A stretch of DNA of 64,000 nucleotides from Ischnura elegans (lineage: Eukaryota; Arthropoda; Insecta; Odonata; Coenagrionidae), in contig NC_060248.1 of NCBI RefSeq assembly GCF_921293095.1, positions 14,588,744 through 14,652,743 on the forward strand, in the 5' to 3' direction. Of this stretch, positions 11,100 through 21,885 are shown piece by piece. Made by a program: the position numbers and the translations under genes. Under the pieces are notes generated by a model, which saw nothing but the letters and a program-made list of their open reading frames with translations, ran no database searches and had not been told where the DNA came from. Each line of letters begins with the position of its first letter. The first letter of the stretch is position 1.

Positions 11100-11138
11100 G
11101 TACCTGATGATAACACTAAGTGTTGAAACCGATCATAC
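11100..11138 (+). ncRNA. Hammerhead core in the Penelope 3' tail (degenerate stem III)
   Basis: CTGATGA, a stem II hairpin AACAC-TAA-GTGTT, GAAA, then CCGATC. Other family members read CCGGTC here, so a G-to-A change has damaged the self-complementary stem III and the GUC cleavage triplet. It is followed by the AATAAAGTGTGGAATAAAAC tail typical of these elements. Confidence 0.65.
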
Positions 11139-11209
11139 GATTTAAAATAAAGTGTGGAATAAAACATAGTTATTTTATTTCATTTAACATGAAGCAATTC
11201 CACCAAGTA

Positions 11210-11480
11210 ACGCCTGAGACTGTGTCTTATACTAATATGACTTTCTCCATGTTGTTCTGAGAGATATCTATTCTAAATTGCTCAAGCCTAGCATGTAGCC
11301 TTCGAGTTTCTAGTGGCTCCCGCCCTAATTTATTTAACATCCGTGAAACACTTTCTGTAGGCCTGAAGCAGTTTTTGGCAATTCACACCATCTCTATGTA
11401 TTTCATTTAGTTAACCGATTAAGTACTTCTGCACCAAATCCCAAATGCTAATTGTATATTCAAGGTGTGGCTGGGCAAGT
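11210..11480 (-). mobile_element. Jockey/CR1-like LINE C-terminal fragment
   Basis: On the minus strand a frame reads LNKLGREPLETRRLHARLE followed by a short Asn-rich end. This is the pattern of the C-terminal part of Jockey/CR1-type reverse transcriptases (LGWxxLxxRRxxARL). A related fragment lies at 55190-55410. No longer ORF survives. Confidence 0.55.
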
Positions 11481-11989
11481 GGCTGGGATTGATGCATGGG
11501 AATCGAAGAGAGAGGCTGTGATAAATTTAATTCATTAATTAATTAAATTTTAAATACCCATAGTTCTTTTAAGTACAATGCTGATTTGGTTACATAGTAC
11601 CTAGAATACACAAAGTAAATGCAATTTTTCTAACACCAGCTTATGAAATTTAGTACTGAAACAATTGCTATCACTATATGTTACTTTTACAAAGAGAAAA
11701 AATAATGTACCAAAGAAGTGCTCATGATGAGTAGATGCATGATCATGAAACAGTGAGTAATACATAATTATGAATGAGATGATGAGGATACTAACATGCC
11801 TGGTGAATTTGAATTTATCCATTTTAATTGTTTATATTCCCACTTGCTTCCCATTGAGTAGCTTCTCATATTTCATGTAATAAATTGTTATGCGTGCAAG
11901 GCAAAGTTTAGGTATAGAAAAGAACTGAGCAGTAGACTTGAGGACCTATAATTTAAATTTGATGTTGTATTAAAAATCCTGTGTATTGA
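11481..11989. other. No recognisable gene
   Basis: AT-rich interval between LINE fragments. Only a short minus-strand ORF near 11601-11822 is present and I do not recognise it. Confidence 0.35.
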
Positions 11990-13690
11990 CAAAAAAATAG
12001 AGTGAACTGGGTAAAGTTAATGGATATTCTCAAGAAAATAGGTGTAGATTGGAGGGATTGGCGACTGATTAATAATCTGTATAAAGCCGAGACGGTGCAA
12101 GTGAGGTTAGAGGAATCTGGCTTGGTAAACATTGGCTGTTAGGCAAACAAGGAGTGAGGCAAGGCTGTTCTCTATCGCCGCTGCTTTTCATTATATGCGC
12201 TGAGGAGATGGTAAGAGAAGCATGGGATGAATTGGAAGCTGGAGTTAAACTGTTAGGAATACTGTTCAAATCAGTGAAGTTTGCAGATGATTAGGCATTG
12301 ATTAGCCAGTCAGCGAGAGGGCTGCAGGCTCAAGTGGATGTGTTAGACAAGCGGTGCGAGGAGTATGGGATGAGGATTAATCACAAGACCAAGAACATGC
12401 AATTTTGTAAGGCATCGCAAGCAAGGAATGTGAGACTCAAGGTAAAAGTAGGATGGGAAAAACTTGAGCAGGTAGATCAATTCAACTACTTAGGCAGCAC
12501 ATTAGAGGAAAATGGATACAGTAGTAAGGGCATTAGAGAGAGAATATGGTGGTTTCCAATTTTTTTTTAATTTCTTAAATAGAAAGATTATTACTCCTGG
12601 AGTACATATTTCATGCTTTTAGATTTTTAAATGACGATATCTATTTTTGCAATCAAACGAAAATTGAAAATTTTCAATTTTCAAGTGCTCAAACATGCGA
12701 CGGCTAAGTATGAATGCAGGAAAAAGCCCGTGTGATGTCATTCTGGTTCCGCTTGCCACCACACAAGGCCACCTTGGTGTGAAAATATGAGTGCCGATAC
12801 GATGCAGGCTGCTTGCAGGTAGTGATTGGCTTAAATAAGATTTATGAATACACTATCAAATGAAGGGAACTTTCTGACCACAGGCAATTTTAATAGGTGA
12901 CTATTAAGAAATGCTTTCCTGAGCTCTGTGCCACATGCATGCATTGATAATCTCAAATGTTGTAAAACTCCTGACTACTCATATAGAATCTAAGTCTCTG
13001 TGACGTCACGTGGAGTGGCATCACATCGGCACCAATCTGGCCTTTTTCAAATGAGGTTAAGATTGACCATTAAAATTCGTCTAAACGGGGATTTCTAAAT
13101 CCAAATAATTTGAATACACTAATGTAGGAAAATGAATCGCATACAATGCCCTTCGTTTTCTTTGATGAAGGAAACTACCCTATTGCATTAGCAGAGGAGG
13201 CATTCATGAACGGAAGGAGTTTATGAGAGTTATAGAAGTTAGAGTTATGTAAGAGTTTAATGAAAAGGTTAGTTTAATCTCGAGTGTAGCTCTTTACGGT
13301 GTGGAAACATGGACACTTTGAAAGGGTGACGAGAGATGACTGGAGGCATTAGAGGAGTGGGTGTGGTGAAGAATGGAGAGGGTGAAATGGACAGAGAGGA
13401 GGAGAAATGACGAAGTGCTGGACATTATGGGTGAGGAGAGGCAGCATTTAGATGAGATACGGAGGAGACAGAAGGTATGGATGGGAGGAGTACTTAGCGG
13501 GGAGGGGATGTTGAAAACAGTATTATAAGGGTAAATTTAGGGTAAACGAGGGAGATGAAGGAAAAGAATAGGATATTTAGGTGTAGGCCTTATTGTGGAT
13601 TGAAGAGGAGTGGGAAGCTCCCAGAATGCTTCTTAAGTACTCCATGAAAACCTACCTTAATCAGTAGAATACTATAATAATAATTAAAAA
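11990..13690 (+). mobile_element. LINE-B copy 2, split by a 634-bp element
   Basis: Starts in the RT domain at AATAGAGTGAACTGGGTAAAG and continues with a GVRQGCSLSPLLF-like block, KFADD followed by a stop, and QALISQSARGLQ. It breaks at 12546 and resumes at 13183 with GCATTAGCAGAGGAGGCATT, matching the uninterrupted copy at 22.4 kb. It ends near 13660-13690 with CCTACCTTAATCAGTAGAAT and AATAAT repeats. Many stops and frameshifts make it non-coding. Confidence 0.82.
12547..13180. mobile_element. 634-bp TA-flanked element (MITE-C), copy 1
   Basis: Flanked by TA on both sides (12545-12546, 13181-13182) and interrupting LINE-B. The ends are GGTGGTTTCC and, inverted, GGGTAGTTTCC, followed by a conserved interior including GATTATTACTCCTGGAGTA and TGTGACGTCACGTGGAGTGG. 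A second copy of exactly the same length is at 61693-62326 and a truncated one at 37675-37874. There is no coding potential. Confidence 0.82.
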
Positions 13691-15223
13691 TACTAAGTTA
13701 TATAATGATGCAGCTAAGATATATGATGATCCATCAAATCCATTTCTGACTGATCATAAGAGTTATATAAACCACCTCTAGCCAATTGTCCCTCATTAAT
13801 GCATTGAAATTTGCATATCTATCAAATGAATATTTGATGATTAACATTAACTAATTCCACACAACCATTACCTACACAAGTAGCACCTATGCAATCTGGC
13901 TTCTAGCCTGGATCATAAAAGCATTCATCATGCTGGTTAAGGAAGCTTCATTCCTCCAACACTTTAGCTCCAGTACTAGGCTTGAATATAGGCAATTATT
14001 GACATTAAGTTGTTCACACATTCTGACTTGCACAGCTGGGAGTTAGACTGGAATCTAGTCTGCCGTTTGAAGCTGATGTCTGACAGGAATGTTTTAATCT
14101 CCCAGCTGTGGGGAACATACGTGTACTGCATGGCTGCCATGCGGGAAAAATGAACTTACCTTTGACTCTCTCTGCACATCTGTTCTGTCAGTCACATCTT
14201 TTTATCTTTATGGTCCTCTCCTTATTCAGATGAACAAATGGCAACCCTCTCTTCTAGCCTGAACTCTCAAACCCTCCTTTGCTCAATAGGTTTTGCATTC
14301 CATCACTATGAGCTAGAAACCTTTCTTCCTGTTATTTCCATGTGCTCAAGCAGTCTCACTTAAAGTAGGTATGCAAGTGTTGATCGACTTTATTGACACC
14401 AGTGTTTAGTACTGAATAACACAGAAAATAATGAAAGAAAACATAAACTTCAAAACTTCTGTATTGATCCATATCTGTTGAAAAAAAGATCCAGTAATTT
14501 TTAAGTTCCACAAATAAGTCACCTTATTCTTAGCAATCTCCCTGCAGATCCTTGGCCAAAGGGAATTCAAAGGGTATATCCTATACCTTCACTGTCCTTC
14601 AAGATTCTCTGGAATATTTCCTCTGCACAAAAAAGACTTTTCCGGCAACACAAACTGAAGAGTTAAAGCTGGACTTGGTCTACATGCACTATAGATTTCC
14701 AAAAGTGGATGTATTCCATCCAGCTATGCAGGTTCTATCCCCTCTCTTTGGGTGAGGATTTACAGAGGGGCCTTCCTAGTGATACCAAGACACCCGTAGT
14801 CATTGTCTGGCCCTATTCCACCTATACATTGGGAATTGTAAATCTTTTTATTGGGGTTGCTTGTTCCCTACTCTCACTCCAGGGCCAGAGCCATGCATAT
14901 ATGCTTCCTGATATAGCATACATGTGATTCAGCAGAAATAAGAACAAAAGGTGCCAATTCTTAGAATGAATTTTCTTCCAAAGCATCATTCAACTTTTCG
15001 TATGGTTCAAAAAACGTGACGGACAACAATAAGGTACAGCATTCATCTGCTGAGAATGTATTTGATTTAGAATACTATGGTACTCATAGGTGCAAGATGT
15101 CACATAATGTTTGTTTTGTCTGTTTTACCTACCCATTTTATAAACCATGTCGCACTAATTCCCTCTCTTGAGTTTTATTCCTGGCAAGTATTCAATACCA
15201 TCTGGTGTCAATATTGTAGTCAT
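13691..15223. other. No recognisable gene
   Basis: About 1.5 kb of moderately AT-rich sequence. Short ORFs near 14552-14927 show no recognisable domain and I see no paired splice sites that extend them. Confidence 0.4.
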
Positions 15224-15233
15224 ATTTCCTTAT

Positions 15234-18200
15234 GTCTCGCGGCTGAGCTTAAAGCCACCGAGTGCGTCCTCTGGGTTGCGGATGGTGGGTCGACCTTTAG
15301 ATATAGAGGTTAGCTGCGAGATAAGCGAGTTCTCTCGTCGAATAAGCAGTCGTGGACATAAAGCGGCAGTATTCTGAGGGGGTATTGGGCTACCTTTGGG
15401 TAAGGTAGACCATTTAAAAGATACCAAAACCTGTTAAGATACCGCAACTTGGCGACTGGGGGCCGCCAACAATTATGCCTCTCATCACCCGGGGGAGAGG
15501 GCAGCAGCTCTTCTTCACATGTGCGTAGGTGGAGACCATACTGGTCGGTACAGCGACACACATTCCACTACGGGCATGGTAACATTTACTTTAACGGCTG
15601 TAGTACTGGGATGTGGAAGGCAAGGGGAAACCACCACATTATCATCCCGAGGAGTCGCAGCTACTCCACTCAATTTATATAAGGACATGATGGAATTCTC
15701 TAGGGTAAAATATTCTGGAGGTAAACTAGTCCCCCATTCGGATCTCCGGGCGGGGACTACTTGAGAGGGTACATCGGTCAAACGAGATAGAATGTTACGG
15801 ATAGGAACATGGAACGTCAGATCACTTCGTACCTGCGGTAAGCTAGAGAACTTGAAGGTGGAGATGCGAAGAATGAACCTCGACGTATTAGGCATCAGCG
15901 AAATGAAGTGGCCCCAGGAAGGAGACTTTTGGAGTGGAAGCTACAGAATGATACACACGGGATCGCTAAATGGTAATGCTGGAGTTGGCATAATGCTTAG
16001 AAAGAGCGCCGGGATGCGTGTTAAAAGATACCTGCAGTTTAATGAAAGGATAGTAATGGTGAAGATAGATACTAAACCCGTAGCTACTGTAGTGGTACAG
16101 GTTTACATGCCTACGTCAAATTATTAAGATAAACAAGTAGAAGATGTCTACCAAGATATAGCGGAAGTTATCAAGCAGATAAGAGGGGAAGAAAATCTTA
16201 TTATTTTAGGTGACTGGAACGCCGTCATTGGCGAAGGTAAAGACGGAATAATAACTGGGAAATATGGGTTAGGTAACTGAAATGAAAGAGGAGAAAGGCT
16301 ACTTGAATTCTCCACGGAGCACAGGCTAGTGGTTGCCAACACTTTATTCAAAAATCCCCAGCGAAGAAGATACACGTGGAAGATGGCAGGAGACCTTAGA
16401 AGATTCCAAATCGACTACATTCTAGTGAAACAAAGATTCAGGAACCAGGTGAAGGACTGCAAAAGTTATCCAGGGGCAGATATCGATAGTGACCATAACT
16501 TAGTTATGATGAAATGCCACCTTAAATTTAAAAAGTTAAAGAAAGCCGTGAAAAACATATGGAGGTTGAAAAATTGAGGGAGGTTCAGCATCAACTGGCT
16601 TTTAAAGAGGCTGTAGAAAATAAAATAGGGGAGGATACGACCAACAAACCAATGGAAGAGAGTTGGAAAACCATTAGAAGTGGTCTGCAGGCAGCAGCTG
16701 AGGAAGTTCTTGGTAAAAGAAGAGTCGTTATGAAAAAACCATGGATCACGCAGGAAGTATTAGATCTCATTGAAGAAAGAAGAAAATACAAGGTTGCGAG
16801 AACAGAGGAAGGACAGAATCGTTACAAGAGAATAAGGAATGAAATATGTCGTAAAGCACGGAAGGCTAGAGAAACGTGGATGTATTTATGAAGATGTGCA
16901 AAACAATCTTAAACATGGAAAAGTAGAGGCCGCCTATAGGATATTGAGGAGCCACTTACCACGTAAGATGTAATACCCTTACGGACAAAAACGGAGAACT
17001 AATAATTGAAAACGAAGAAAAAGGGAAGAGATGGAAGGAATATCTTGAAGATTTGTACAAAGGAAGCAGCCTCAGAACGAATGCTATCGAAAACCAGAGG
17101 GAAGTGGATGCCGATGACATGGGAGCCCCAATTTTAAGATCGGAATTTGATGTGGCTGTAAGAGACCTCAGGATAAATAAAGCGTCTGGCATTGATGACA
17201 TTCCTGCAGAACTAATTAAAAATTCAGGAGAGAAGACGTTGAACCAGCTATACAAAATCATTAGTGAAATGTATTCGACAGGTGAGATACCAAAGGACTT
17301 CGAGAGGAACATTATAATCCCTATTCCTAAGAAGAAAAGAGCGGAGAACTGCGATGACTTTAGGACCATAAGCCTTACTACACATGCGTCGAAGATACTG
17401 ACAAGGATCATCTATAAAAGAATAGAACGAAAAGCAGAAGAGTACTTGGATAAGGACCAATTTGGATTCAGAAAAAACAAAGGCACAAGGGAAGCAATAT
17501 TGGCCCTAAGACTGCTCATAGAGAAGAGAATGGAAAAGAACAAGACAACGTTCCTTACGTTTGTGGACTTAGAGAAAGCATTTGACAATGTGGATTGGAG
17601 CACAATGCTTGGAATCCTAAAGGAAATTGGGGTTCTTTATAATGACAGAAGAATCATCCACAGTTTATACAAAAACTAAGTAGCGGTGATAAAATCAGGG
17701 CCCAGCTGTGAAGAAGCAAGAATTAGGAAAGGAGTGCGACAAGGCTGTACATTGTCACCCGTAATTTTCAACGTTTACATTGAGAAAGCCATTAATGAAA
17801 TCAAAGAAAAGGCATTGGGAGTGAATATCCATGGAGAAAAAATTAGCATGCTAAGATTTGCCGATGACATAGCCGTTATAGCAGAAACAGAGACGGATTT
17901 GAAAAATATTCTGGTTAATATGGGTAGGGTAATGGGTAGATATCAACTGAAAATAAGCACGAAGAAAACCAAGATCTTAGTATGCAGCAGAAGAGAAGAA
18001 GTCAAGACTAACATTAAAATAGGGAAGCAAAAACTGATAGAGGTTGATGAATTCGGTTATTTGGGAAGCAAAATGACTAGTGACGGGAGAAGTAAGAAAG
18101 AAATTATCAGCAGAATAGTCCAGGCGAAGAGAGCATTCCACCAAAAGAGAGACCTGCTTACAGCGGGAAACTTAAATATGGAAGTAAAGAAACAATTTAT

Positions 18201-18636
18201 AAGAACCTACATCTGGAGTATGCTCCTATACGGAAGTGAGGCATGGACAATGACAACAGCGGAGAAAGCAAGGATAGAGGCCTTTGAAATGCGGTGCTAC
18301 AGAAGAATGATGAAAATCAAATGGATCGACCGAGTTAGTAACGAGGAAGTCCTAAGAAGAGTAGGAGAGAAGAGAAGCCTCATGAAAACCTTAATAAGAA
18401 GACGGAACAACCTTATAGGCCACATCTTGAGACATGATGGCCTGATGAAGACAATCGTCGAAGGACAAGTGGAAGGCAAGAATGGAAAAGGAAGACCTCG
18501 AACAAAATATATGGAACAAGTAAAGAGAGATGTGAAAGAGAAGAAATACGTAGGGGTGAAAAGATTAGCTGATAGGAGAACTGAGTGGAGAGCTGCGTCA
18601 AACCAATCCTAGGATTGTTGACCAGTGATGATGATG
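15234..18636 (+). mobile_element. LINE-A: full-length RTE-like retrotransposon with 10-bp TSD
   Basis: ATTTCCTTAT flanks the element at 15224-15233 and 18637-18646. It begins GTCTCGCGGCTGAGCTTAAA, has a 5' UTR of about 560 bp, one long decayed ORF (15792-18612) and an extremely short 3' UTR ending in GATGATGATG. That compact 3' end with trinucleotide repeats is characteristic of RTE elements, as is the 3.4-kb length with endonuclease and RT in one frame. The intact duplication shows a complete, fairly recent insertion. Confidence 0.92.
15792..18612 (+). pseudogene. RTE-like endonuclease-reverse transcriptase, disabled
   Basis: The start is the ATG at 15792 (MLRIGTWNVRSLRT), the N-terminus of the exonuclease/endonuclease/phosphatase nuclease. 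NLIILGDWNAVIGE and IDSDHNLVMMK are further catalytic blocks of that domain, seen in the same frame past two nonsense codons (16125, about 16278). Frameshifts occur near 16556, 16880 and 16970. The RT domain follows from about 17150: KASGIDDIPAELIK, DQFGFRKNKGTREAI, FVDLEKAFDNVDW, a stop at 17677 (probably CAA to TAA), GVRQGCTLSPVIFN and the catalytic LRFADDIAV at 17850-17873. The C-terminal part ends RRTEWRAASNQS. In life it would nick target DNA and copy the element RNA in place; this copy cannot encode a full protein. Confidence 0.92.
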
Positions 18637-18649
18637 ATTTCCTTATCTG

Positions 18650-19302
18650 TGACCTTTGAATCTCAAGGATCTTAATAATACTTATTTACATAATTAGGGC
18701 AATGCAGAGATATTTCAAAACAGAATAATTAAAACCCAAGCAAGAGAAAATCAAACAATCTCACAGTAAACAAAACTAGGATGGTTCTTTAATTCATAAA
18801 CAGCCTTCTGATGTAAATTATACCACATTTTTAATTAAATAAAAACTAATTAAAACGCTAGATTAAACATGGGTCTGGGTAAAACATGCATGTAAAAAAT
18901 CTGTCAAAAATCCTAAATGGACGTGTGACGCTGGAGAACGCAATATTGCTCATGAGGATGAAAGACGACATTAAGGTAGAGAAGAATTCAATGAATATCC
19001 TTGCCTAGAAATTATTATATTCGAATAGTATTTATACCAAGTCGGGCCGATACTTCAGTATTTACAATTCGTAATAAATTATTACCACACTCTTAAACAT
19101 TTACAAAATATGTACATCAAATGATCAAACTGTTTAACTAAGCGGGGATGTTAAAATTGGATCTACAATGCTAGCATCACCCAAACAGTGATAAGTCCCC
19201 ATATCCCCACTTAACTTTCAATCATTTCACAAGGTTGAGAAATGTCACAATTCAAGATTTCATATTCTTAAAGATACTGTGAAGAGATGCGAAAACTATG
19301 GG
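18650..19302. other. 3' flank of the LYRM2-like gene, nothing recognised
   Basis: AT-rich. On the minus strand it would include the 3' UTR of the LYRM2-like gene; I could not pick a decisive polyadenylation signal. Confidence 0.35.
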
Positions 19303-19798
19303 TTACCGAGTCATAGATAAGCTTCGCCTTAGTTCTTCAAGGAACGAGTTGCCGTGTTGTAACAAGGCTTTCACAGCGTTCTGGAATTGATTTTAAAAAC
19401 TGAATTAGTAATATATCACCAACAAATTAGAGGGATCAAATAAAATGCAGGAAAGTTGACGCCCAAGGGTAGGAACTTTCAACGAAGGTCCTCCAGCATT
19501 GCAAGTAACGCATTGAGTTTTGAACTCGCACTCACTTCATCATTCACGTGTATATTGCTTCTAAAATCAGCTCGAACCCAATCTTTAAGCTCCTTTTTGT
19601 TTGAATCTCCTGGTACTTCACGAATTGTGCGTAAAATATTTCGGTAAAGGTCAAGGACCTGCTTACGCATCATAAACTAAAGTTGGGTCAAGAAGAGAAA
19701 AAAATTCCATCATAAAACGTTAAGGTGAGGAAAATATTTTGACTTCCTTAAAAATATACCTGCTTCAGGGACATATTAGCAGTAACTTTCCCGGCCAT
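19303..19798 (-). CDS. LYRM2: LYR motif-containing protein 2 (LYRM2-like), three exons
   Basis: Exons on the minus strand are 19798-19760, 19676-19536 and 19380-19303 (stop TAA at 19305-19303). Donors are CAG|GTATAT and GAA|GTGAGT; acceptors are TTTAG|TTT and TTCCAG|AAC; both introns are phase 0 (83 and 155 nt). The 85-residue product starts MAGKVTANMSLKQ, has the LYR tripeptide in VLDLYRNILRTIREVP, then KDWVRADFR, and ends LLQHGNSFLEELRRSLSMTR. Order and length match vertebrate LYRM2 (88 residues as I recall). LYR proteins are small helical mitochondrial factors that bind acyl carrier protein and assist respiratory-complex assembly. Without splicing, exon 2 alone looks like a 64-residue ORF with a false C-terminus. 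The start ATG follows the short non-coding run CGTCTGAG. The frame is intact, so it is likely functional. Confidence 0.9.
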
Positions 19799-20013
19799 CT
19801 CAGACGGTGAAATTATAACCAACTAGACGTCGTTTTCAGTAGTACTCTTCCTTGCAGATTTATACCCTTTGTACACATATACATCGAAGCAACTCAGCAC
19901 ACCTTCGTACCTCTTAATTTATGCAATAATTCACGAATATTTCAATATGAAGTCTCCCGATTAATTTATAAACTCAACGGAAGTCCCATGCACTCCGCTG
20001 TGCGACCTGTGCA
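19799..20013. promoter_or_regulatory. Candidate bidirectional promoter
   Basis: About 215 bp separate the LYRM2 start codon (minus strand) from a divergent open exon on the plus strand (ATG at 20014 or 20026). No TATA box in a decisive position is seen. The claim rests on the head-to-head arrangement and is weakened by uncertainty about the plus-strand gene. Confidence 0.4.
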
Positions 20014-20149
20014 ATGTTTACAATCATGGCTATGAAGAACGCCCGCAATCTAAGATCGATAAAGGTGTGGTATAATCTACAGGATAATTTGCTTCAAAAT
20101 TTCAAGAACAATCTAAATCTATTATTTTCGGTGGCCTCGGCCAAACAAG
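20014..20149 (+). CDS. Candidate first exon of an unrecognised gene
   Basis: An ATG at 20014 (or the better-placed ATGGCT at 20026) opens a frame starting MAMKNARNLRSIKVWYNLQD. It continues as a basic, Asn/Leu-rich segment likely to be helical, up to VASAKQ, where CAAG|GTAATT is a plausible splice donor (intron from 20150). It is divergent from LYRM2. I do not recognise the protein and found no following exon in the window. The open frame runs on to 20262, but past the donor it enters AT-rich sequence and then the duplicated LYRM2 fragment. Confidence 0.4.
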
Positions 20150-20224
20150 GTAATTATTTTATCCTGCCTAATAGCTTAACAGAAGGTATATATTGTGCGA
20201 AAAATCCACAGAGAAAAAATCATT

Positions 20225-20430
20225 CGTGTTGTAACAAGGCTTTCACAGCGTTCTGGAATTGATTTTAAAAACTGAATTAGTAATATATCACCAACAAATT
20301 AGAGGGATCAAATAAAATGCAGGAAAGTTGACGCCCATGGGTAGGAACTTTCAACGAAGGTCCTCCAGCATTGCAAGTAACGCATTGAGTTTTGAACTCG
20401 CACTCACTTCATCATTCACGTGTATATTGC
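20225..20430 (-). pseudogene. Duplicated fragment of the LYRM2-like gene
   Basis: A 206-bp direct copy of 19353-19558, in the same orientation and displaced by 872 bp, with a single visible substitution (CCCAAGGG to CCCATGGG). It contains the 5' part of exon 3, all of intron 2 and the 3' end of exon 2, so it cannot encode LYRM2. Its right edge has a small tandem duplication of ACGTGTATATTGC. If the plus-strand gene at 20014 is real, this fragment lies in its first intron. Confidence 0.88.
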
Positions 20431-20710
20431 ACGTGTATATTGCTAAAAAAATTAGAAGGTATATATAAATGAGGGCTTCTGCAGCTGTAGCTGAACTTTC
20501 TTTTTGTTCTTGTGAGAAAAAAAATTGATCAATTTTCATGATCAGCATTTTTTGATCATTGATCATATATCCGAGGCATTTTCGGTTTCATTTTCAGGGC
20601 AGTATCAAAAATATTTGTATTTCAAATACATGATTTTATATATTTTCAATGCAAGAATTCAAGAGCACTGACATTGCTAATAAGGGAATTACAGCCTAAA
20701 ACATTTGTTA

Positions 20711-20915
20711 AGGCCACTATACATGGCGAATGATTTCATTCGCATGATCATTCAGCATGATCATTCACCATGTATGAAGGAGCAATTCCCTAATGAACCT
20801 TCATGCGCATGATCATTCAATGAAAATTAGTACATGTTCTATTTCGCTCGCATGATCCTGTGATCGATCATTCAGCATGATCATTTGCAAGATCATTCAC
20901 CGTGTATAGCGGCCT
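20711..20915. mobile_element. PIF/Harbinger-like MITE, 205 bp, TTA duplication
   Basis: Flanked by TTA at 20708-20710 and 20916-20918. The ends are AGGCCACTATACATGGCGAA and, inverted, AGGCCGCTATACACGGTGAA. The interior is packed with ATGATCATTC-type motifs in both orientations. The 3-bp TTA duplication and the AGGCC terminus fit PIF/Harbinger elements. Confidence 0.85.
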
Positions 20916-20918
20916 TTA

Positions 20919-21885
20919 GAGACACACCACAAGCGCCACTTTGACACAAAAATCCTCCACATAGAAGAGAAAGGAAATAAATTATGTTCTAGATCAGGCA
21001 GAAATTATTGAACACTCTAGGCGGAATACCTCATAGGAAAGGATTGCTCGATATGAGACCTGACCTAATCCTCCCACCTTCACATCCGTAAAAAAACATG
21101 ACTCGTAGACTTCCCTTTCTCTTCCCTACTTGCCAATGACCAATAAACCACTCCTTGGCTTTTTTGTAACCCTGAAATCTTTTGCAACCCTCACACAGTG
21201 TTGGATCGGGGGGGGGGGGCTACAGCAGCCTCCCCCTGGGGTATCCAATTTGCACTAGATAAAATGGTAATTTTCTTCAGCTGTTGCCAACATTTCAGCT
21301 TTGGCCCTTTTATAATAACCCTTTCCTGATGGCACCCAGGAGAGGAAAACTTTTCAGTGCTACAAAAGTAGCATGAGAATTTTGTAAACCTATCTCTGTG
21401 AAGACAAGTTGCCCTGGTATTCTTGTTCCTCTGATTTGGGACCCAACTCAGCTGGGTGCACAGGCATTGGATTTCTAGCATTGGTAATAACAAAGTTAAC
21501 ACAGGGTGCTAAGACTCTAAATACAGATGTATGTTATATGTAATGCTAAATTATTATTTATATATTGCTCACACACAGAATAAAATGATGAATGAATTTG
21601 AAAGTGTGACAAATTGGAGTATGCAAAAAAATGTTTCTTTGCAAAAACCATTGACAATATTACAACTTCACCATGTATTATTGGATTCCTGCAGTAAGGA
21701 GGCTCATAAACAAGTGGGAGGGTCCTACTAAATTGCCAAGGAATGGCCCTAAGGTCTTGCTAAGCTAGATCTTATGCAGGCGCTGAATGAATCCAACCAT
21801 TGCCACTTCAGCGGTCACTTACCTTCTCCCATGCAAGCTATAGCTGACGTCCAATCATTTGTGTTGCAAAATCCACACCGGCCGT
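20919..21885. other. No recognisable gene
   Basis: Mixed sequence with a G run near 21210 and short ORFs (for example 21191-21502, minus) that I do not recognise. Confidence 0.35.

Larger units (their letters stand above)
8642..11165 (+). mobile_element. Penelope-like element 3' part, split by a DNA transposon
   Basis: The left portion (8642-9168) holds a GIY-YIG endonuclease coding end and a C-rich 3' untranslated stretch. The right portion (11097-11165) holds a hammerhead core and an AATAAAACATAG tail. The two are separated by a TA-flanked transposon at 9171-11094; removing it and one TA joins the halves colinearly. The reverse transcriptase part is absent, so the copy is 5' truncated. Confidence 0.8.

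Noticed and set aside
19479-19673. Single-exon 64-residue LYRM2 ORF
   Set aside because: Its last residues are intron sequence past a strong GTGAGT donor; the spliced C-terminus at 19380-19303 matches LYRM2 far better.
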